Below, piece after piece: positions 14,236 to 20,775 of a DNA stretch of 23,320 bases (position 1 is its first letter; every line of letters begins with the position of its first letter). A program made the position numbers and the translations under genes. Under the pieces are notes generated by a model, which saw nothing but the letters and a program-made list of their open reading frames with translations, made no database searches and was not told the DNA's origin. Location: contig CAIRNL010000555.1 of NCBI GenBank assembly GCA_903879975.1, forward strand, positions 1 to 23,320, written 5' to 3'. This DNA comes from an uncultured Chloroflexota bacterium. Lineage in GTDB: Bacteria; Chloroflexota; Anaerolineae; Caldilineales; Caldilineaceae.

Positions 14236-17045
14236 CAGCGCGCGCCTCCTCGACGCGCAGCGCGCGCCACTTCATTGCGCCCACGCCTGCTCAGCTCCAG
14301 TACAACGCCTCCCTGCCTAAGTTCGCGCGTATCGATGAAGCCGTCGGCCTCCAGGCTCGCCACCAACTGCTCGATGGCAGCCGGCGCACGCACGCGCAGC
14401 GCAGCGTAATACGACGATCGCTGCGCACGCTCGCTGGCAGCCGAATCACCCGCCAGGAGGCGTACAAGATTGCGCCGTCCCCAGCTCTGTTCGGCCAGCG
14501 TCAGCAGGACGATCTGGGCATGCGCGTCGAGGTCGGGAACGCTCTGCGCCTTGGCTATCGGCAACGACGCGCCGCAGTTGTCGCAGACGCCGCAGCGGCT
14601 CCGGCGATTGCCCCCGAGATAGTCGGCCAGGTAAGCGTGACGGCAGCGGCGCGTGTGGGCAAAGTCGGCAATGTCGCGCACACGTTGCTCGTCCAGTGCC
14701 GCGCGATCGGCGATCATGCGCTCGAGATCGCTGCCGGCACGCGCCGTTGGCTCAAGCAGTTCGATCGCCGCATCGCGGCCGGCCAGGTCGACGCGCAGCC
14801 AACCGCTGGCCTGCCACATCAGAAGCCGTTGCTCCAATTCTTCAGGCTGCATGGCGGTGCGTGCCAGCAGTTCGCCGAACTCGCCGGCAACAGCCGACCG
14901 GCGCCCCAGTCCCATGCGCTGCACAAAGTCGACAAAGGACGGGTCATCGGCGCCGGCGTTGCGCCGATACAGTTGCAGACTCACTGTGCGCGGGGTGTCG
15001 TAGCGTCGGCGCAGCAGACCAGCCTGCTCGAGCATGCTTAACGCCACTCGACCGATCGTTGCGTCTCCTGCGGCTGCGGCCACGACATCGAGCGGGACAA
15101 AGCCCAGTCGTCGATCCCCTGCCGTCTGCCGGATCGCACCGTAGACCTTGCGTAAGATGTCGAGGCTCATCCGCCCGTGTTCGGCCAGCCGCAGCATTCT
15201 ACTCGCATCGTCGTCGCTGTAAAGCAGCAAGCAGAGTGAGTGCTGGCCATCGCGCCCGGCGCGGCCGACCTCCTGATAGTAGCTTTCCACCGAGTTGGGC
15301 AGCCCATCGTGCAGGATGAAGCGAATATCACGCTTGTCGATACCCATCCCGAAGGCAACCGTCGCCACAATGACGCTGATCTCACCGCGCATGAAGCGAT
15401 CCTGTACCTCGTCTCGGTGGTCGATGCCAGCATGGTAGTGCGCCGCGCGGATGCCCTGGCTGCGCAGCACTTCGGCCACTTCCTCGCAGCGTCGGCGCGA
15501 GCGGGCATAGACGATGCCACTCCCATTCAAACAACGAACCAGCTCCACCAGGCGATGGATACGCTCGTCATCGGCGCGCACGCGCAGAGTGGCGAGCTGC
15601 AGGTTGGGGCGAAAAATGTCGCCCACCAGCACCCGCATGGCATCCTGCGTGCCGAGCAACTGTCGCTCAATGTCCTGGCGCACACGTGGCGGCGCAGTAG
15701 CGGTCATAGCCAGCACAGGCGGCGTGCCAAGGTCGCGGTGCGCCTGGCGCAAGTGGAAATAGTCAGGACGGAAATCGTGCCCCCACACGGAGATGCAGTG
15801 CGCCTCGTCAATCACCAGCCGGGCAAGGCCAGCCTGGGCCAGGACACGCAGAAAGCCAATCTGGCGCAATCGCTCCGGTGCAGCATAGACCAGCCGCATC
15901 TGCCCGGCGGCGATCTGGTCGAGGGCGCGGCGCAGCGCATCGCCGTCCAGCATGCTTGAAATGGCGATAGCCTGACCGCGCAGCGTAGGGGGCAGGTTGT
16001 CGATCTGATCTTTCATCAGCGCGATCAAGGGGGAGATGACCAGCGTCACGCCCGCACCGCTGAAGGCCGGCAATTGGTAGCAGAGCGACTTGCCCGCTCC
16101 GGTGGGCAGCACTGCCAACACATGCTCGCCGCGCAGTGCGGCAGCCACGATCTCGGCCTGTCCCGGCAATAAGGAGGGAAAGCCAAAGAGACGCCGCGCA
16201 CTCTCCACAATTGCCCGGTGTTCGGCAGGCGTTAGGTCAGAAACTGCCGAGGGCAGTGCTGCCGCTCCTGCCGGCAGTGCTGCCGGCTCACGCACAGGGT
16301 GCGGTGCTGCCGACAGGTTTTCAGCCCCGTGGAGTGCGGCGCGAACCGTGGCCAGGTCGCGGGTGTGGTGCTCGATCAGCCGCTCATTGATCACGCCTAC
16401 ACGGATGGGATCGTCCGTCGCCTGGAAGAACGCCCGTAGCTGCACCAATTCCGCAACCGACAGCCCACCGTCGCGGGCGCTGCGGTTCAACGCCTGGACG
16501 CCATAGGCCGCAGCAGTCACGATATCGCCTTGCGCGCGGTGCAAGGCGAGTGCGCCCAGGCTGGCATAACGGCTTTCAGGCGCCAGGGTGACCAGACGAT
16601 CGAGCGCTCCCTGTGCGCTCGGAAAATCGTGGCGGGCCAGATACACCAGTATCGCCAGGTACCATGCCCGGCTCAGACCTTGCGCCTGTTCCAGGAGTTC
16701 ATCGAGCACGTGTGTCGCGCGGTCGAATGCGCCGCCGGCGTGCAGCAGTTGAACCAGGGCCAGCCTGGCAGGCAAACCAGGTTGCTGCGCCAGACTGCGC
16801 TCCAGCACCTTGACGGCCTCTGCATCGTCCCCCAGGCCATGCAAGGCTGCTGCATGGAGGGCGGGCATGGGGGGCAGGCCGACGCGCGCCGCAACAGCCA
16901 GGCAGGCCAGTGCGTCAGCGTAGGCTTCCCAGCGTACGAGAAATTCGACCACACGCAGGCGCACCCCGGCCGGCTGCGCCGCCAGCGCCTCAGTCGACGT
17001 CTCCAGTTGTTCGAGCAGCGAAGCAGCCATCGTTGCGCTCAGCAC
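14235..17045 (-). CDS. recQ: RecQ-family ATP-dependent DNA helicase with TPR-like N-terminal extension
   Basis: A 936-residue 3'-5' DNA helicase for recombination and repair. The core shows Walker A PTGAGKS (314-320), VIDEAHCISVWGHDFRPDYF (411-430), AMTATAP (446-452) and QEVGRAGRDG (591-600). The RecQ zinc site is complete with Cys801, Cys818, Cys821 and Cys824, and a winged-helix RQC-like part follows to the end. No HRDC domain is evident. The first 240 or so residues are Ala/Leu-rich helical pairs resembling tetratricopeptide repeats, which ordinary RecQ proteins (about 600 residues) lack. A GTG at 17045 is used as start; an ATG at 17030 is the alternative, and neither has a clear ribosome site. 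It lies 9 bases after the permease gene and overlaps the DUF58 start by one base. Confidence 0.93.
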   Translation of the reverse strand: MLSATMAASLLEQLETSTEALAAQPAGVRLRVVEFLVRWEAYADALACLAVAARVGLPPMPALHAAALHGLGDDAEAVKVLERSLAQQPGLPARLALVQLLHAGGAFDRATHVLDELLEQAQGLSRAWYLAILVYLARHDFPSAQGALDRLVTLAPESRYASLGALALHRAQGDIVTAAAYGVQALNRSARDGGLSVAELVQLRAFFQATDDPIRVGVINERLIEHHTRDLATVRAALHGAENLSAAPHPVREPAALPAGAAALPSAVSDLTPAEHRAIVESARRLFGFPSLLPGQAEIVAAALRGEHVLAVLPTGAGKSLCYQLPAFSGAGVTLVISPLIALMKDQIDNLPPTLRGQAIAISSMLDGDALRRALDQIAAGQMRLVYAAPERLRQIGFLRVLAQAGLARLVIDEAHCISVWGHDFRPDYFHLRQAHRDLGTPPVLAMTATAPPRVRQDIERQLLGTQDAMRVLVGDIFRPNLQLATLRVRADDERIHRLVELVRCLNGSGIVYARSRRRCEEVAEVLRSQGIRAAHYHAGIDHRDEVQDRFMRGEISVIVATVAFGMGIDKRDIRFILHDGLPNSVESYYQEVGRAGRDGQHSLCLLLYSDDDASRMLRLAEHGRMSLDILRKVYGAIRQTAGDRRLGFVPLDVVAAAAGDATIGRVALSMLEQAGLLRRRYDTPRTVSLQLYRRNAGADDPSFVDFVQRMGLGRRSAVAGEFGELLARTAMQPEELEQRLLMWQASGWLRVDLAGRDAAIELLEPTARAGSDLERMIADRAALDEQRVRDIADFAHTRRCRHAYLADYLGGNRRSRCGVCDNCGASLPIAKAQSVPDLDAHAQIVLLTLAEQSWGRRNLVRLLAGDSAASERAQRSSYYAALRVRAPAAIEQLVASLEADGFIDTRELRQGGVVLELSRRGRNEVARAARRGGAR

Positions 17046-17054
17046 CTCTGACCG

Positions 17055-18362
17055 TTATGCACGGCCGGCGTACCATTTTTGCATGGCAAAGTGGAGCAGC
17101 CAACCAACGCCAATGGCAGCGCTGCCCGCCAGCCAGATCGCCGGCTCGACCCAGAACGCCAGGAAAACGCAGGCAAGCAGTCCGCCCCAGGCGATCCAGC
17201 GAGGGAAGCGCCGATGCATGAGCGGCAGGCGCAGGGCCGCCAGGTTGTTGATCGCATAGTAGATCAGCACAGTAAATGCACTGAAAGACCAAGTCAGTTT
17301 GACGTTGCCGGAGAGTATGAGCAGGCAGATGACGACAGCAATGGCGACGACGGCAACGGATGGTGTAGCGGTGCGCGCATCGACGTACGCGACAGAGCGC
17401 GGCAAGTCGCCCCGTCGTCCCATCGCAAGCAGCACGCGCGATAGCCCAAGGATCAAGTTCAGCAGGACACCCAGCATTGCGGTCATCGCGCCCACGGCCA
17501 GCGCAAAACCCAGCCCCGGCACGCCAAACGTCTGGGCAATTGCCTCCAGTGGCGCAGCGGTGGTGGCGGTCAGTTCGGCGTAGACCGCGCTGCCCACAGC
17601 GGCCACCGCTACGTAGGCCACGGCCACATACAGGAGCAGGGTCACGGCCAACGTGGTCACGATGGCGCGCGGGATCGTCCGTTGTGGCTCATGCACTTCC
17701 TCGCCCAGTGTCGCCACGCGCCCGTAGCCCGTGTAAGCGACGAACATGAGCGCAGTGGCGTGCAGAAACGCCTGCCAGGGCACCTCGCCCGGCGCCGGCG
17801 CCCAGAATGGAATGAAACTGCCAGGCGTGCCGGCGGCTGCCGACGGGAGCCCAGCCAGGATAAAAATTCCCAGCGCAGTGAGGGTGATCGACACGATGAT
17901 TGTGTTGGTACGGTTAGAGCGTCGAATACCGCCCAGAATCACGGCCGTCAGCAGCACAACGGCAGCAATAGCCACGACGATGCGCGCCACATCCTGGCGG
18001 ATACCAGCCAAGTTGAGCAAATAACCGCTGAAACCGAGCGCCGCCGTGGCGGCTGATGCGCTCTTGGCCAGCAGAAAGACCCAGCCCGCCGTGAAACCCA
18101 GCAGCGGTGTGAGGTAGCGATAGCCATACTCGTAGGCACCGCCGCTGACCGGATGGCTGGCCGCCAACTGCGCGCTGGAAAGCCCATTGGCAGTCGCCAC
18201 GAAGGCAGCTGCGCCAACCGCCAGCACGACGGCCGGCCCGACGATACCCGCACCGATCCCGATGCTGACGAAGACGCCGGTGCCGACGATGGAACCGAGC
18301 CCCATCATAACAGCACCGCCCAGGCCAACCTCACGGCGCAACTGTCCGATCTGCGACGACAA
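17055..18362 (-). CDS. APC-superfamily amino acid permease
   Basis: A 435-residue inner-membrane transporter with about 12 hydrophobic helices, of the amino acid-polyamine-organocation superfamily. The first helix contains the broken-helix substrate motif GLGSIVGTGVFVSIG, and helix 2-3 has the family-typical SAQLAASHPVSGGAYEYGYR. The likely start is the TTG at 18362, preceded by a G-rich AGGGGGG stretch; the next in-frame ATG (codon 19) would cut into helix 1. It lies 31 bases after ychF and 9 bases before recQ on the same strand, so the four genes ychF-permease-recQ-DUF58 could be one transcript. The substrate is not predictable. Confidence 0.9.
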   Translation of the reverse strand: MSSQIGQLRREVGLGGAVMMGLGSIVGTGVFVSIGIGAGIVGPAVVLAVGAAAFVATANGLSSAQLAASHPVSGGAYEYGYRYLTPLLGFTAGWVFLLAKSASAATAALGFSGYLLNLAGIRQDVARIVVAIAAVVLLTAVILGGIRRSNRTNTIIVSITLTALGIFILAGLPSAAAGTPGSFIPFWAPAPGEVPWQAFLHATALMFVAYTGYGRVATLGEEVHEPQRTIPRAIVTTLAVTLLLYVAVAYVAVAAVGSAVYAELTATTAAPLEAIAQTFGVPGLGFALAVGAMTAMLGVLLNLILGLSRVLLAMGRRGDLPRSVAYVDARTATPSVAVVAIAVVICLLILSGNVKLTWSFSAFTVLIYYAINNLAALRLPLMHRRFPRWIAWGGLLACVFLAFWVEPAIWLAGSAAIGVGWLLHFAMQKWYAGRA

Positions 18363-18393
18363 AGTGCCCCCCTGCGCCCTCTAACGGCAGCGT

Positions 18394-19494
18394 CTACACA
18401 TTGAACCGGAAATGCATGACATCGCCGTCCTGCACGGTGTAGTCGCGTCCCTCGACACGCATTTCACCCGCAGACTTGGCGGCAGCCTCGCTCCCCAGCC
18501 GGATATAGGTGGCATAGGGAATGACCTCGGCACGGATGAAGCCGCGCTCGAAATCAGTGTGGATAACACCGGCAGCTTCGGGAGCCTTGGCAGCATGGCG
18601 AACGGTCCAGGCACGCACTTCCTTAGGGCCGGCCGTAAAAAAGGAGATCAGGCCGAGCGCATGATAGCCTTTGTGGATAACCTGCTCCAGACCCGTTTCG
18701 TGAATATTCATGGATTCCAGAAATTCCAGTCGCTCCACGTCGGAGAGACCAGCCATGTCCTGTTCCAGCTTGGCACAGAGCTTGACGAACTCGGCGTTGT
18801 GCTCGTCGGCAATCTGCCGTACCTCCCGCACATACTCGTTGTCTTCGGCCAGGTGATTCTCGTCGACGTTGGCGACGTAGATGACTTTCTTGCCGGTGAG
18901 GAAGCGCATCTCCTTGTTCAGCGCCTTGAAGGCTTCGCTCTCGCGCTCAGGGTAGGCGGCAACGGGGATGCCACGCCCCAGTTGCTCCTGCAGCGCCTGG
19001 GCAACTTCCTGCACGGCAGCGAGCCGCTTGTCGCCCTTGACATCGCGCGCCAGTTTGTCGAGCTTGCGCTCCAGCTGCTGCAAGTCGGCAAGCATCAACT
19101 CGGTGTTGATCACCTCGATGTCGCTGCGCGGGTCAGGCATGGCAGAAACATGAACGACATTCTCATCGTCGAAGCACCGCACTACGTGCACGATGGCCGC
19201 CGTCTCGCGGATATTGGCGAGAAACTGATTGCCCAGCCCTTCCCCCTGGCTGGCGCCTTTGACCAGGCCAGCAATATCGATGAACTCTACCGTGGCGTAA
19301 ATGACTTTTTCCGGTTTTACGAGCTCGGCGAGCCTGTCCACGCGCGGGTCGGGCACGGTGACAATCGCCTTGTTCGGCTCAATGGTGCAGAAGGGGTAAT
19401 TGGCCGCTTCTGCGTTCTGCGCTTTGGTCAATGCGTTGAAGGTGGTGCTCTTGCCTACATTGGGCAGCCCCACGATTCCGATTCCTAGTGCCAT
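18394..19494 (-). CDS. ychF: Redox-regulated ATPase/GTPase YchF (EngD, Obg-like)
   Basis: A 366-residue P-loop protein of the YchF/OLA1 family, which binds ribosomes and preferentially hydrolyses ATP. G1 is GLPNVGKS (9-16), the switch region holds DIAGLVKGASQGEGLGNQFL, the family-specific NVDE replaces the usual NKxD, and a TGS domain closes the protein with the characteristic FRFNV end. Length equals the family norm. The ATG at 19494 is chosen because the P-loop strand begins directly after it and GAGGAT lies upstream; an in-frame ATG at 19518 would add eight unmatched residues. A universal housekeeping gene, it marks this part as core chromosome. Confidence 0.97.
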   Translation of the reverse strand: MALGIGIVGLPNVGKSTTFNALTKAQNAEAANYPFCTIEPNKAIVTVPDPRVDRLAELVKPEKVIYATVEFIDIAGLVKGASQGEGLGNQFLANIRETAAIVHVVRCFDDENVVHVSAMPDPRSDIEVINTELMLADLQQLERKLDKLARDVKGDKRLAAVQEVAQALQEQLGRGIPVAAYPERESEAFKALNKEMRFLTGKKVIYVANVDENHLAEDNEYVREVRQIADEHNAEFVKLCAKLEQDMAGLSDVERLEFLESMNIHETGLEQVIHKGYHALGLISFFTAGPKEVRAWTVRHAAKAPEAAGVIHTDFERGFIRAEVIPYATYIRLGSEAAAKSAGEMRVEGRDYTVQDGDVMHFRFNV

Positions 19495-19594
19495 GCAATC
19501 CTCATATCCATTCGACAATTCATTTTGAGTAGTCTACACCGGAACGAAGCCCGCTCAGAAACGCTGGCCCGTGCGCGCAGAGTTCACCTGGAAA

Positions 19595-20500
19595 CTATCC
19601 TTTGGGCACATCTCGATAGGCACGCGGGGAAAGACCGATGACTTTTTTGAACAGGCGCGAAAAATAGTAGGGATCGGCATAGCCCACTGCGCTGGCTACC
19701 TCGCACACGCGCATAGGTGTCACAGCCAACAGCGTGCTGGCATGCTGCATCTTCAGTAGGATGAAATAGTCAAGCGGCGCATGGCCGGTCTGTTCTTTGA
19801 AAATGCGCGAAAAATGGGATTCCGACAGACCTGCATGAGCAGCTATCTCAGCCAGTGTCAGCGAACGATCTAGATTGGCGCGCAGAAAGCTGAGCGTCGA
19901 CTCGATGCTGTGAAATCGACTGCTGCGGGCGCCCACTGAGAAGGCACTGTTGTTGAAGAAAAGTTCGCCCAGCAGACGATGCAGCAACTTGGCACTGTAG
20001 ATCAGACGCGTGAGCACGAAACCACCAACGAAGACGTCATAACAGGCATGGAAGAGTTCCTGGACAACCTTGTCAGATTGGGCGTCGACCTGTAGCGTAC
20101 GCATCGACTCGCTGGACAAACGCGCCAGATAGTCGCCCTCACTGCCCTGGAAATGAACCCAGTGAATAGACCAGGGATCGACCATGGCAGCCCCATAGAC
20201 GTGGGGAGTATGGGCGGGGATTATCAGTACCTCGCCGGGGGCGATGTGGATATGCTGCTGGCCAAACTCAGCCCAGCCGTTGCCTTCAACGCAGTAGATC
20301 AGGATATGCTCCGGCGCACCTGCGCGACGCTCTCGATAATGATATTGTGCATGGGGATACCAGCCAATGTCAGTGGGCAGCAACGAGTGCAACAAGGGAT
20401 GAGCTGCGAAGCGTTCCAAGATCGGCCGTGGGATCACATACTGTACCTGCCCCCGGAAGCCTTCACGCAGCCGAACCGGATAGATTGAGTGACCAGCCAT
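19595..20500 (-). CDS. AraC-family transcriptional regulator with cupin sensor domain
   Basis: A 301-residue regulator. The N-terminal part (about 50-115) is an AraC-type cupin for a small ligand, probably a sugar, with IAPGEVLIIPAHTPHVYG as its typical strand pair. The C-terminal domain has two helix-turn-helix units, LTLAEIAAHAGLSESHFSRI (214-233) and VCEVASAVGYADPYYFSRLF (265-284), the latter being the AraC signature. A GGAG site lies 7 bases before the ATG at 20500. It is divergent from the DUF5107-TPR gene across 275 bases, so it most likely activates that gene. Carbohydrate sensing is inferred from the family and the neighbour. Confidence 0.94.
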   Translation of the reverse strand: MAGHSIYPVRLREGFRGQVQYVIPRPILERFAAHPLLHSLLPTDIGWYPHAQYHYRERRAGAPEHILIYCVEGNGWAEFGQQHIHIAPGEVLIIPAHTPHVYGAAMVDPWSIHWVHFQGSEGDYLARLSSESMRTLQVDAQSDKVVQELFHACYDVFVGGFVLTRLIYSAKLLHRLLGELFFNNSAFSVGARSSRFHSIESTLSFLRANLDRSLTLAEIAAHAGLSESHFSRIFKEQTGHAPLDYFILLKMQHASTLLAVTPMRVCEVASAVGYADPYYFSRLFKKVIGLSPRAYRDVPKG

Positions 20501-20585
20501 TGCACTTCTCCAAGCAGCAGCACCGATCGTCGTGAAATGCCGATATTCTCCATCTTATCACCCTTCGTGGCTCTGCAGCCGAATC

Positions 20586-20637
20586 CTGTCCCTGTCGTCC
20601 TCTATACTGAAGCGAGTCAAGCGCATCGCAGGGACAG
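20586..20637. promoter_or_regulatory. Inverted repeat in the AraC/DUF5107 divergent region, candidate operator
   Basis: CTGTCCCTG (20586-20594) and CAGGGACAG (20629-20637) are perfect 9-bp complements separated by 34 bases, so the two half-sites repeat about every four helical turns. The enclosed stretch contains TATACT on the plus strand and TTGACT on the minus strand. The dyad centre lies about 110 bases from the AraC start and 165 from the DUF5107 start. A role as binding site for the adjacent AraC protein is inference; classical AraC sites are direct repeats. Confidence 0.42.
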
Positions 20638-20775
20638 CAATATCCTCTATGTTGTGCTGAGATCGTCTATTGCGCGTGGCTACGCAGCAATGCTAGGCTG
20701 GAGCACGGTGAGCCGCAACGAACCTCTGGGTTGCGCACTACATGGATCGCTCAGCCCAGCAGGGAACCCACAACA

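Noticed and set aside
18412..19488. A 358-codon plus-strand open frame
   Set aside because: It mirrors ychF, a universally conserved gene, almost end to end. No motif or ribosome site supports it.
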